Source of the DNA: a bacterium
Lineage (GTDB): Bacteria > UBA9089 > CG2-30-40-21
DNA length: 9,062 nucleotides
Direction: 5' to 3'
Assembly (NCBI GenBank): GCA_018814245.1
Contig: JAHIZN010000305.1
Location: 1 to 9,062, forward strand
In this document: positions 1 to 6,203 of the stretch, one piece after another
Layout: each line of letters opens with the position of its first letter
Numbering within the stretch: position 1 is the stretch's first letter
Notes under the pieces: model-generated
Told to the model about the DNA's origin: nothing
Seen by the model: the letters and a program-made list of their open reading frames with translations, nothing else
The model's database searches: none
Position numbers and translations under genes: made by a program

Positions 1-2
1 GC

Positions 3-179
3 CTTATCCTTACCCACAAGTCCAACCACCATTCAGCAATTGACAATTGACAATTGACAATTGAAAATTGCTGAATTAATGAATTGTTGAATTATTAATC
101 ATTTTGTGATACATGTTTCTGTTGTTTTGCAGCATTTTCCGTCAGAATGCTGTCCCCCAAAGATGTGAGTAAGAATAAG
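3..179 (+). repeat. E2 element nested in E1 copy A
   Basis: The ends are inverted repeats: CTTATCCTTACCCACA at 3-18 and TGTGAGTAAGAATAAG at 164-179, which pair at 14 of 16 positions. The interior is very AT-rich and contains heptad tandem repeats. It then has a unique stretch (ATCATTTTGTGATACAT, TTTTGCAGCATTTTCCGTCA, CCCCCAAAGATGTG). The same sequence occurs as its reverse complement at 5940-6123. The right side is followed by GCGAATGCAG (180-189). The two bases visible before the left end (GC) fit an inverted copy of that 10-mer, but the rest is outside the window. There is no ORF of its own. It is probably a second MITE-like family nested in E1. Confidence 0.75.
39..66 (+). repeat. ATTGACA heptad tandem repeat
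   Basis: Four consecutive 7-base units, ATTGACA three times and ATTGAAA once, followed by the related ATTGCTG. The block lies inside the E2 element. The corresponding place in the other E2 copy (about 6045-6095) is instead built from 8-base AATTCAAC/AATTCAGC/AATTCAGT units, so the array differs between copies. Each ATTGACA unit contains a TTGACA hexamer, but no suitably spaced -10 box follows. Confidence 0.7.
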
Positions 180-474
180 GCGAATGCAGTGGGTGTCAGA
201 GGTGCTGCCTTCCCTGTTTCTGCCCTACCAATAAGCGACCACAAGGGTCGCAGCTACTACAAAGATTCCCACACACAATAATCGATCACATCGTAGCTGC
301 AGGGTGCCAGGGGTGCTACCCCCTTGTCCCTGCTTAACAGATACTCACACAAGGAGGGAGCCCCTCTGGCAGGGATGTCCCTGCATTATTATGCGTCAAA
401 TTAAGGTTGACATGACAGCAGTGGTTCATGACATTTTGAATTTGCAGAGGACTGATTACACAAATCAAATTGAC

Positions 475-503
475 TTGACATTTGCAGCTACATTTGGTAT
501 AAT
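475..503 (+). promoter_or_regulatory. Consensus sigma70-type promoter for the CHASE2-amidase-trx operon
   Basis: TTGACA at 475-480, a 17-base spacer, and TATAAT at 498-503 match the housekeeping promoter consensus at all 12 positions with optimal spacing. Transcription would start near 510, giving a leader of about 29 bases before the TTG start at 539. No operator-like dyad overlaps the boxes. The promoter lies outside the E1 element that ends at 417. Confidence 0.85.
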
Positions 504-538
504 AAAAATGGTTAATTGGGTGAACAAGGAGCTATTAT

Positions 539-3013
539 TTGAAAAAGAATATTATTATCTCTATTTGTCTTGGATTAATAACAAGTGTATCTGTCATCTT
601 TTTGTTTAAGATACCAATTTTTGAGACAATCAACAATAGGTGTCTGGATATTATGTTTAATCTCCGTGGAGATACGAATATCCATCGCGATATTGTCCTT
701 ATTGAGATAGACGATAAAACAATTAATGCCTTGTCATGGCCATTAAAAAAAGATGTCTATGCAAGGGTAGTGGAAATGCTTTCTCAGGCAAGAGCAAGAG
801 CAATTGGGCTTGACATGGTATTTCCAAATATAGATAAAAAAGATAACAGCTATCTTGCCTCAGCTATAGCAAATGCCAGAAATATATCTCTCGGATTTGA
901 GTTCAAGCCTGATCAGAGGAAAGATTCTTTGTCAATTGTCAAGGACAAAAATATTCTTACTGCACAACATGTCGTGCTGCCCAATCCAAGCCTATTAGCA
1001 GCAGCTCATTCTGTTGGTTATATATCCATCCTGCCTGATATGGATGGAATTGTTCGTCGTATCCCTTTATTGCTAAAACATACTCCTTCATCCATAAAGA
1101 AAGGGGAAAAAGATAAAATCTTTTCCTGCCTGCCGCTTCAGATGGTGATTGACAGCCTTAACATTTCGTCAATAGGCTTTGACCATAATGGGATAATGCT
1201 TGATAAATTTCGTATTCCAACAAATAAGTCATATCAAATGCTGATAAATTATAACAATAATGGCTTTAGAAGATATTCCTTAGTGGATATAATTGATCCA
1301 CAAGGGGATATCTTGATGGATCCTTTTTATTTCAGAAATAAGATGATATTAATTGGTTCGATATCTAAAAAATGTTGCGAGATTAGTCGTACCCCTTCTG
1401 GAGACAATATCCCATCTCTTTATATTCATGCCAATATTCTTAATAATATTCTTACCAGTAATTTTCTGACCACAATCCCTGAGATCTTAAGTAATGCCAG
1501 CTTGTTATTAATCGGGCTTATCCTTGGAATTATCCTCTCTGTTCTGCCATATAGTAATGCTGTGATTGTTACCTTCTGTGGATGTTTTTTCTATATTCTA
1601 ATATGTTTTATCTCTTTTAAGTATAATGGGTTATGCTTAAATGTGCTTCCGCCGGTAGTTATTGCTGTTGTCCTGCCCGCGATAATAGGGCTTTATCGCT
1701 ATCTTTTGTCGATAAATGATGTTGATAAATTAGCAGGGAAAATGAGGCTAAATGAAACAAAAATCAGCAGATTGCAGAGGGAGAATGAAAAAATTAGTCT
1801 GAAATTAAACCCATCCTTTAAGATAGATTTTCGGTCTAAAGAGGTATGGTATCCGTCTACAGCTCAAAATTCCATAAAAATTTCCCGTGATTTTGAACAT
1901 TCACTCCGTATTCTTCAGTGTCTTGTTCATGAAAGATGGGGATCTGACAGGCCAGAGATACATTGGATAGAAGGGTTTATCATCTATCATGATTCATGGA
2001 CAAAAGATTATCCAGTAGATCCAAGACAAGCATTTGATACAATCGTTACTCAATTAAATATAGACTTGTTTGGCAAAGAGATTGGAATAAAGAAAAGGGT
2101 AATTATGCAAACAGAACAAGGATATTGCAGCTTAAATGGTAATATCCGATGTGAATCCAATGTAAAAAGTTCAATCAGGTGCTTTAAGAAGGCATATGAG
2201 CTGTTTCAGGCAAATAAATTAGAGGATGCAGAAAAGGAATTAGAACAGGCGATTAACTTTGATACTGAAAATATTCGCTTTTTGACCCTGCTGGGGGATG
2301 TCAGGGATAAATTAGGGAAACAAACTGAGGCCATGGAAGGATTTGTTACAGCATATCAGGTTTTACAGAAAGAAATAGAAAGAATTAAGGGGGCACTAAA
2401 TATCTTCGAAATGCGAGAGGATGAATTGCTGAAAGAGATTAAGAATGAAAAAAAGAGATTAATCTGGAAGGGAATAGATGATGAAAAGGGCAAAATAAAG
2501 GAACGGATTGAAAAACTAATAGGATTAAGTGATTATCTGGCTGTAAAACTCTTAGCAGGAGCAAAGATAATGGATGATGGTGAGAGGCTCATAAGCCTGT
2601 TAATGGATTCTGCATTGCTTCTTGCTGTTAAAGAAGATATATATTCCTCCCTTACAGAACGAGGATTATCTGTGGATAATAATCTGTTTGAAGCCTCATG
2701 GAGAGAAATACTCTATCTGACAATCAAGGATGATGTAAGAGAAATAAACAGTAATGTCTTAGAATTAAAGAAAGAGCTTAAGTCATGGCTCAGGCATAGG
2801 ATGTTGGAACGCGTGGTTAGCATTCCCTTAGAATCAAGGTGCTTTCATGAGTTATGTATGCTGTGGGATATGGAGGACAGGTTTCAGAACGATGGATTGA
2901 TTGTTACACAGGAAGAGGTGTTAAAAGAATTTGGATGGGGGGCAAGATATTATCATAGCCTTAAGGAAATAGAAAAAAAGCTGCAACAAATTGAACAAGT
3001 CCAACTGGTCTGA
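539..3013 (+). CDS. Membrane-anchored CHASE2 protein with winged-helix and TPR domains
   Basis: An 824-residue protein starting at TTG, chosen because AAGGAG (526-531) lies 7 bases upstream and the promoter start is at about 510. Residues 5-24 form a signal-anchor. Residues 28-310 look like CHASE2, an extracytoplasmic sensor domain, with typical phrases RGDTNIHRDIVLIEIDDKT, AIGLDMVFP, LPDMDGIVRRIPL and LIGSIS. About 315-390 gives three membrane helices, the usual CHASE2 exit. A short coiled coil follows (395-423). Residues 427-533 resemble an OmpR/SARP-type winged helix: IDFRSKEVWYPS start, an LRIL helix, VDPRQAFDTIVTQL as recognition-like helix and MQTEQGYCSL as the wing. Residues 543-615 are TPR-like (AYELFQANKLEDAEKELEQAINFD). 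The rest (about 610-824) is helical, partly coiled coil, and not recognised. No cyclase, kinase or phosphatase motif is visible. A sensory or membrane-tethered regulatory role is inferred. First gene of the operon. Confidence 0.85.
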   Translation: MKKNIIISICLGLITSVSVIFLFKIPIFETINNRCLDIMFNLRGDTNIHRDIVLIEIDDKTINALSWPLKKDVYARVVEMLSQARARAIGLDMVFPNIDKKDNSYLASAIANARNISLGFEFKPDQRKDSLSIVKDKNILTAQHVVLPNPSLLAAAHSVGYISILPDMDGIVRRIPLLLKHTPSSIKKGEKDKIFSCLPLQMVIDSLNISSIGFDHNGIMLDKFRIPTNKSYQMLINYNNNGFRRYSLVDIIDPQGDILMDPFYFRNKMILIGSISKKCCEISRTPSGDNIPSLYIHANILNNILTSNFLTTIPEILSNASLLLIGLILGIILSVLPYSNAVIVTFCGCFFYILICFISFKYNGLCLNVLPPVVIAVVLPAIIGLYRYLLSINDVDKLAGKMRLNETKISRLQRENEKISLKLNPSFKIDFRSKEVWYPSTAQNSIKISRDFEHSLRILQCLVHERWGSDRPEIHWIEGFIIYHDSWTKDYPVDPRQAFDTIVTQLNIDLFGKEIGIKKRVIMQTEQGYCSLNGNIRCESNVKSSIRCFKKAYELFQANKLEDAEKELEQAINFDTENIRFLTLLGDVRDKLGKQTEAMEGFVTAYQVLQKEIERIKGALNIFEMREDELLKEIKNEKKRLIWKGIDDEKGKIKERIEKLIGLSDYLAVKLLAGAKIMDDGERLISLLMDSALLLAVKEDIYSSLTERGLSVDNNLFEASWREILYLTIKDDVREINSNVLELKKELKSWLRHRMLERVVSIPLESRCFHELCMLWDMEDRFQNDGLIVTQEEVLKEFGWGARYYHSLKEIEKKLQQIEQVQLV

Positions 3014-3027
3014 CCAGTTAGACTTGT
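2995..3027 (+). other. Long dyad spanning the CHASE2 stop codon
   Basis: Two 16-base arms (2995-3010 and 3012-3027) centred on T3011 pair at 15 of 16 positions, the mismatch being C3002/A3020. The TGA stop of the CHASE2 gene (3011-3013) lies at the centre. The dyad ends 11 bases before the amidase Shine-Dalgarno (3038-3044). No T-run follows, so it is not a typical intrinsic terminator. It may be an mRNA processing or stability hairpin between the two cistrons, or an operator; the sequence does not decide. Confidence 0.75.
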
Positions 3028-3050
3028 CAGACTATAAAAGGAGAGCCATA

Positions 3051-4337
3051 ATGCGATTTATTACAACAATTATTATATCTCTGTTTGCCTTTTCATCTTA
3101 TGCTCAGCAGACAGAGATAACAGGTGTCAGATACTGGACATCTCCAACCAATATCAGGGTAGTGGTTGATTTAACAAATGAGGTATCCTATCAGATGAAA
3201 GAGTCTTCTGCCCCACCCGAGATAATTATTACCATGAAAAACACCAAAAGCAATAAGCAGGAACTGTTGGTGAATAATACTACCATAAGGCAAATATCTG
3301 TATCTGCTGATGATAAAAATGCGTCTTGTATAAAAATTGGGCTTACAAAAAAGACCATCTTTAATGTGTTCCAGTTAAAAAAGTATCAATCTAAGCCTGA
3401 CCGATTGGTGATTGACATCAATATTCCTGATGTAAAAAAGACATTACCTGTCTCTCAAAAAGAGATTGAAAGGATAAAAAAAAGGGCAAAGATAGTTGTT
3501 ATTGATGCCGGGCATGGGGGTGAAGACCCTGGTGCCATAGGTCCGGGTGGTTTGCAGGAAAAGGATGTGGTTTTAAGTGTAGCAAAAAAGCTTGCTAATT
3601 ATTTTAATCAAGGACATGGTGTAAAAGCATTCCTTACCCGTGACGGGGATTACTTTATTCCCTTAGGAGAACGGGTTAAATTATGCAAGCAATATGATGG
3701 GGATATATTTATCAGTATTCACGCTAATGCCAGTCCCAAAGAAAATATTCGTGGCTCTTCTGTTTATGTCCTTTCTACAGAGGGGGCAGACAATAGAGCA
3801 GCACAATTACTTGCTCAGCGGGAAAACATGGCTGATTTGATTGGTGGTATTGCTAAGATAGAGAATGATGTTGTTGCCAGTATCCTTGTGGATTTAAGTC
3901 AGACACAGGCAATCAATGAGAGTCTCGGATTGGCTAAGGTTACATTGGATAATATGACTTCTTTCTGCCATACCTATTCCATAGGAATTGGACGGGCTGG
4001 ATTTGCTGTCTTAAAAAGCATCGATGTCCCTTCTATTCTCGTAGAAACAGCCTTTGTCTCTAATCAGAAAGAGGAAAAACTTCTTGCTACTGATGGGTTT
4101 CAGGAATCAATGGCAAAGGCAATATATGAGGCAACCTTGAAATACTTGGAAATACCATCTTCTGTTGTATCCTTGGTACCGCCGAAGGGATATAAACACC
4201 ATGTAGTAAAAAATGGTGAAACACTCTGGAGTATAGCTGCATTGTACGATAAGTCCCCTAAGGAGATTAAAGAGGTAAATACAGATATACCGGCATCAGA
4301 TGTAGTGTTTGTTGGTCAGGAATTGATTATACCGTGA
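3051..4337 (+). CDS. Secreted N-acetylmuramoyl-L-alanine amidase (AMIN-Amidase_3-LysM)
   Basis: A 428-residue periplasmic enzyme predicted to cleave the amide bond between N-acetylmuramic acid and the stem peptide L-Ala. The ATG at 3051 is preferred over an upstream in-frame TTG (2991) because AAGGAGA (3038-3044) sits 6 bases before it and the protein then begins with a signal peptide (MRFITTIIISLFAFSSYA, cleavage near residue 18). Residues about 20-125 fit an AMIN domain, which in AmiC-type enzymes targets peptidoglycan or the division site. Amidase_3 spans about 147-365, with zinc/catalytic residues H155 (IDAGHGG), E170 (LQEKD), H224 (SIHAN) and E332 (VETAFVSN). A C-terminal LysM occupies 383-428 (VKNGETLWSIAALY ... 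VGQELIIP). The gene lies 37 bp after the CHASE2 gene, and the dyad at 2995-3027 lies across the junction. All catalytic residues are present, so it should be active. Confidence 0.95.
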   Translation: MRFITTIIISLFAFSSYAQQTEITGVRYWTSPTNIRVVVDLTNEVSYQMKESSAPPEIIITMKNTKSNKQELLVNNTTIRQISVSADDKNASCIKIGLTKKTIFNVFQLKKYQSKPDRLVIDINIPDVKKTLPVSQKEIERIKKRAKIVVIDAGHGGEDPGAIGPGGLQEKDVVLSVAKKLANYFNQGHGVKAFLTRDGDYFIPLGERVKLCKQYDGDIFISIHANASPKENIRGSSVYVLSTEGADNRAAQLLAQRENMADLIGGIAKIENDVVASILVDLSQTQAINESLGLAKVTLDNMTSFCHTYSIGIGRAGFAVLKSIDVPSILVETAFVSNQKEEKLLATDGFQESMAKAIYEATLKYLEIPSSVVSLVPPKGYKHHVVKNGETLWSIAALYDKSPKEIKEVNTDIPASDVVFVGQELIIP

Positions 4338-4352
4338 TATTATAGGCAGAAT

Positions 4353-4380
4353 GGGCGGGTTTAGAACCCAGTCCCTACGA
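4353..4380 (+). repeat. Short imperfect GC-rich palindrome between amidase and trx
   Basis: In an otherwise AT-rich 73-bp gap, GGGTT (4357-4361) and AACCC (4365-4369) form a 5-bp stem with loop TAG. Flanking GGG and CCC can extend it with a bulge. It looks like a degenerate small palindromic repeat. With no T-run, termination between the two genes is not supported. Confidence 0.4.
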
Positions 4381-4410
4381 TTTACAAAATGCAAAAGGAG
4401 GACAGATAAA

Positions 4411-4731
4411 ATGCTTCAATTAACTGACGATACCTTTGATCAGGAGGTGCTTAATTTTGACAAGCCTGTCTTGGTTGACTTTTGGGCACCATGGTGTGGC
4501 CCATGCCGAATGCTTGCCCCAATACTGGATGAACTATCCAAAGAATATGAGGGTAAGGCTAAAATATGCAAGATTAATGTAGATGAAAACCCAGCTATGA
4601 CAAGTTATTATCGAGTTTCAGGCATTCCGTGTCTGAAGTTTTTCAAACAGGGTGTTATTGTAGACGAAATGGTGGGTATGTCACCAAAGGGGAATATTGC
4701 CAAAAAGTTGGAGACAATACTGGCGGATTAA
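4411..4731 (+). CDS. trx: Thioredoxin
   Basis: A 106-residue single-domain thioredoxin, the family's usual length. It reduces protein disulfides in the cytoplasm using electrons from a thioredoxin reductase, which is not in this window. The active site WCGPC is at 28-32, with the buried acid D23 (VDFWAPWCGPC) and the cis-proline P73 in GIPCLKFF. The ATG at 4411 is chosen over an in-frame ATG at 4351 because AAAAGGAGG (4393-4401) lies 9 bases before it and the protein then starts at the normal first strand (MLQLTDDTF). It has no signal peptide. It differs from classical thioredoxins in having cysteine C74 right after the cis-proline, where Thr is usual; C53 is a further extra cysteine. It is probably the last gene of the operon, 73 bp after the amidase. 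I cannot assign it to trxA or a paralogue from sequence alone. Confidence 0.95.
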   Translation: MLQLTDDTFDQEVLNFDKPVLVDFWAPWCGPCRMLAPILDELSKEYEGKAKICKINVDENPAMTSYYRVSGIPCLKFFKQGVIVDEMVGMSPKGNIAKKLETILAD

Positions 4732-4738
4732 TAATACC

Positions 4739-4757
4739 GGCAAGCTGGAAGCTTGCT
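4739..4757 (+). repeat. Hairpin just after trx
   Basis: GGCAAGCT (4739-4746) and AGCTTGCT (4750-4757) form a stem of 7 Watson-Crick pairs plus one G-U, with loop GGA. It begins 7 bases after the thioredoxin stop. No T-tract follows, so it is more like a small REP-type palindrome or a 3' mRNA end stabiliser than a classical rho-independent terminator, though a weak terminator role is possible. Confidence 0.55.
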
Positions 4758-4767
4758 GCTACACTAC

Positions 4768-5034
4768 TGTCGTGTCAACTGTTAATTGTCGCATAGTTAA
4801 TTATGTATAGACAGGGGACAGAGGTGCTGCCTCCCCTATCTCTGCCACCAATAAGCGACCACAAGGGTCGCAGCTACAAAGATTCCCACACATAACAATC
4901 GATTACATCGTAGCTGCAGGGTGCCAGGGGTGCTACCCCCTTGTCCCTGCTTAACGGATACCCACAAGGAGGGAGACTCTTTGGCAGGGATGTCCCTACA
5001 AATGATTATACGACAAGTTAAGGTTGACACGACA
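4768..5034 (+). repeat. E1 element copy B (simple, complete)
   Basis: This is the cleanest copy: 267 bp with perfect 12-bp terminal inverted repeats TGTCGTGTCAAC (4768-4779) and GTTGACACGACA (5023-5034). Imperfect pairing extends to about 28 bp (left TTGTCGCATAGTTAATTATG, right its near complement). CTA occurs at 4764-4766 and 5035-5037, a possible 3-bp (or TA 2-bp) target duplication with one extra C on the left. The interior holds small hairpins: GCGACC/GGTCGC, CAGCTAC/GTAGCTG, GGGG/CCCC and GGGA/TCCC. It lacks the E2 insert, so it represents an empty site. It fills the gap between the convergent trx and lpxA genes. There is no transposase, so it must be mobilised in trans if it moves at all. 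Confidence 0.85.
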
Positions 5035-5814
5035 CTATGGTACCTGACAGATTCCTCTTTTTGCTGATTCAACAAACCTTACTAAGTGTTCTATTTCCGG
5101 GGTCATCTCAAATTCATCCCGTATCATTGACAGGGCTTGATTAGTATTGACTCCGGAATGGTATAGTAATTGGTATACCTTTTTCAATAATCCCCGTACC
5201 TGTGAGGTAATCCCTGCTCGTCTCATACCAATCATATTCAAACCGGAAACACATGCAGGATGACCATCTGTCAGTGCATAAGGCGGCACATCCTGAACTA
5301 CCTTGGAACAGCCGCCAACCATAGACAATGTGCCTATTCTGACAAACTGATGGATGCCAACCAATCCGGAAATAAAGGCATTATCCTCAACCTCCACATG
5401 ACCGCCAAGGGTAGCAGCATTAGCCATGATCACATTATCTCCAATTTGGCAATCATGGGCAATGTGAGTATTTGCCATAAGAAAATTATTATTACCTATT
5501 TTTGTAGCATCCCCTTTATGCCAGCCTCGATGAATGGTTACATACTCACGGATAACATTATTATCCCCAATAAAACAATAAGATTCCTCATGCTTATAGC
5601 CTTTGATTTGTGGATTATCTCCAATAACCACGCCAGCATGGATCTCACAGTTAGTGCCAATGGTTGTCCAGTTGAAGAGTATGGCATGAGCACCAATCTG
5701 TGACCCCTGACCAATTCTGACTTGTTCACCAATCACAGCAAAGGGACCGATCACAACCCCTTCACCAATCTGTGCCTCTGGATGGATGATTGCGGTTGGA
5801 TGAATGTTTTTCAT
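5035..5814 (-). CDS. lpxA: UDP-N-acetylglucosamine O-acyltransferase LpxA
   Basis: A 259-residue cytoplasmic enzyme (E. coli form 262) catalysing the first step of lipid A synthesis: transfer of a 3-hydroxyacyl chain from ACP to the 3-OH of UDP-GlcNAc. Residues 4-185 are a left-handed beta helix of hexapeptide repeats (IHPTAIIHPEAQIGEGVVIGPFAVIG onward). The catalytic His is H120 in NTHIAHDC (E. coli His125). GCSKVVQDVPPY is conserved, and the acyl-length ruler position is G168 (E. coli Gly173), which in characterised enzymes allows longer chains near C14. The C-terminal helical part includes GLNMIGMRRAGI and ends SAKRGICQVP. The ATG at 5814 is chosen over one at 5874: it has GAGG (5820-5823) 5 bases upstream, and the upstream extension would run across the palindrome into E1 sequence. 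The TAG stop abuts the end of E1 copy B. The gene belongs with fabZ upstream but is separated from it by E1 copy C. Confidence 0.97.
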   Translation of the reverse strand: MKNIHPTAIIHPEAQIGEGVVIGPFAVIGEQVRIGQGSQIGAHAILFNWTTIGTNCEIHAGVVIGDNPQIKGYKHEESYCFIGDNNVIREYVTIHRGWHKGDATKIGNNNFLMANTHIAHDCQIGDNVIMANAATLGGHVEVEDNAFISGLVGIHQFVRIGTLSMVGGCSKVVQDVPPYALTDGHPACVSGLNMIGMRRAGITSQVRGLLKKVYQLLYHSGVNTNQALSMIRDEFEMTPEIEHLVRFVESAKRGICQVP

Positions 5815-5827
5815 GAGTACCTCATTT

Positions 5828-5859
5828 TTTGACAGGATTGATAGGTCAATCCTGTCAAA
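5828..5859 (-). promoter_or_regulatory. Perfect 14-bp palindrome in the lpxA leader
   Basis: Arms TTTGACAGGATTGA (5828-5841) and TCAATCCTGTCAAA (5846-5859) are perfect reverse complements around the 4-base loop TAGG. In the lpxA transcript the hairpin would end 4 bases before the GAGG ribosome binding site (5820-5823). It could therefore affect translation or RNA stability, or be a protein-binding operator. It replaces the expected outer end of E1 copy C. No T-run follows in either direction, so intrinsic termination is unlikely. The function is inferred only from position. Confidence 0.7.
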
Positions 5860-5891
5860 TGTTAATTGTCGCATAGTTAATTATGTAAAGA

Positions 5892-5930
5892 CAGAGCCTG
5901 CCCCCCCTGCATTCGCAGGGGCAGGCTCTG
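5892..5930. repeat. 13-bp perfect GC-rich hairpin with E2 flank motif in its loop
   Basis: CAGAGCCTGCCCC (5892-5904) pairs perfectly with GGGGCAGGCTCTG (5918-5930) around a 13-base loop. The loop contains CTGCATTCGC (5907-5916), the reverse complement of the 10-mer GCGAATGCAG that flanks the E2 insert at 5930-5939 and 6124-6133. The structure lies between the E1 left end and the E2 insert and is absent from copy B. It is GC-rich but has no T-run, and may cause pausing in the fabZ-to-lpxA transcript. Confidence 0.75.
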
Positions 5931-5939
5931 CGAATGCAG

Positions 5940-6123
5940 CTTATCCTTACCCACATCTTTGGGGGACAGAATTCTGACGGAAAATGCTGCAAAACAACAG
6001 AAGTATGTATCACAAAATGATTAATAATTCAACAATTCATTGATTCAGCAATTGTCAATTGTTGAATTACTGAATTGCTGAATTGTTGAATTAATGGTGG
6101 TTGGACTTGTGGGTAAGGATAAG
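5940..6123 (-). repeat. E2 element nested in E1 copy C
   Basis: A 184-bp element with perfect 16-bp terminal inverted repeats CTTATCCTTACCCACA (5940-5955) and TGTGGGTAAGGATAAG (6108-6123). It is bracketed exactly by direct copies of GCGAATGCAG at 5930-5939 and 6124-6133, as a 10-bp target duplication would be. Its interior is the reverse complement of the E2 copy at 3-179, with few substitutions outside the AT-rich 7/8-mer repeat block at about 6045-6095. There is no coding sequence. Confidence 0.8.
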
Positions 6124-6139
6124 GCGAATGCAGGGGAGA

Positions 6140-6203
6140 CAGAAGTGCTACCTCCCTTGTCTCTCTGCCACCAATAAGCGACCACAAGGAGGTAGCACTT
6201 CTG
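6140..6203. repeat. 16-bp perfect inverted duplication private to E1 copy C
   Basis: CAGAAGTGCTACCTCC (6140-6155) is repeated as its exact reverse complement at 6188-6203. In copies A and B the second site is simply the hairpin GCGACCACAAGGGTCGC. In copy C about 20 bases including this reverse complement are inserted inside that hairpin, whose GGTCGC half resumes at 6207. This looks like a templated insertion made by strand switching. Confidence 0.7.

Larger units (their letters stand above)
1..417 (+). repeat. E1 element copy A (composite, left end outside window)
   Basis: This is the first of three related non-coding repeats (others at 4768-5034 and 5853-6359). From about 195 onward it matches copy B nearly base for base: the segment around ATAAGCGACCACAAGGGTCG, the CAGCTAC...GTAGCTG inverted pair, the stretch around GTGCCAGGGGTGCTACCCCC and the right terminal motif. 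It ends at 406-417 with GTTGACATGACA, one base different from the GTTGACACGACA of the other copies. Unlike them it is not followed by CTA. Its 5' part is occupied by an E2 element (3-179). The left E1 terminus lies before the window. No protein-coding potential is seen. It lies 58 bp upstream of the promoter of the CHASE2 gene. I infer a MITE-like non-autonomous element; the family is not one I can name. Confidence 0.8.

Noticed and set aside
31..80. Possible CRISPR-like array in the heptad repeats
   Set aside because: Units are 7 bases with no spacers and no cas genes nearby; it is a simple tandem repeat.
304..609. 101-codon plus-strand reading frame
   Set aside because: It lies in E1 repeat and promoter sequence, overlaps the CHASE2 start, has no ribosome binding site and gives a composition unlike a real protein.
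4351..4410. Thioredoxin start at the upstream ATG 4351
   Set aside because: The 20-residue extension runs through a GC-rich palindrome, has no ribosome binding site and is not part of the thioredoxin fold.
4739..4757. Rho-independent terminator after trx
   Set aside because: The stem is plausible but no T-run follows on the plus strand, so it is listed only as a hairpin.
4836..5075. 79-codon minus-strand frame in E1 copy B
   Set aside because: It is the translation of the repeat; a similar peptide (LQLRCNRLLCVGIFVAATLVVAYWWQ) arises in copy C (6045-6284), with indels between copies and no ribosome binding site.
5260..5703. 147-codon plus-strand frame opposite lpxA
   Set aside because: It is antisense to a clearly conserved lpxA, has no family resemblance and no start signals.
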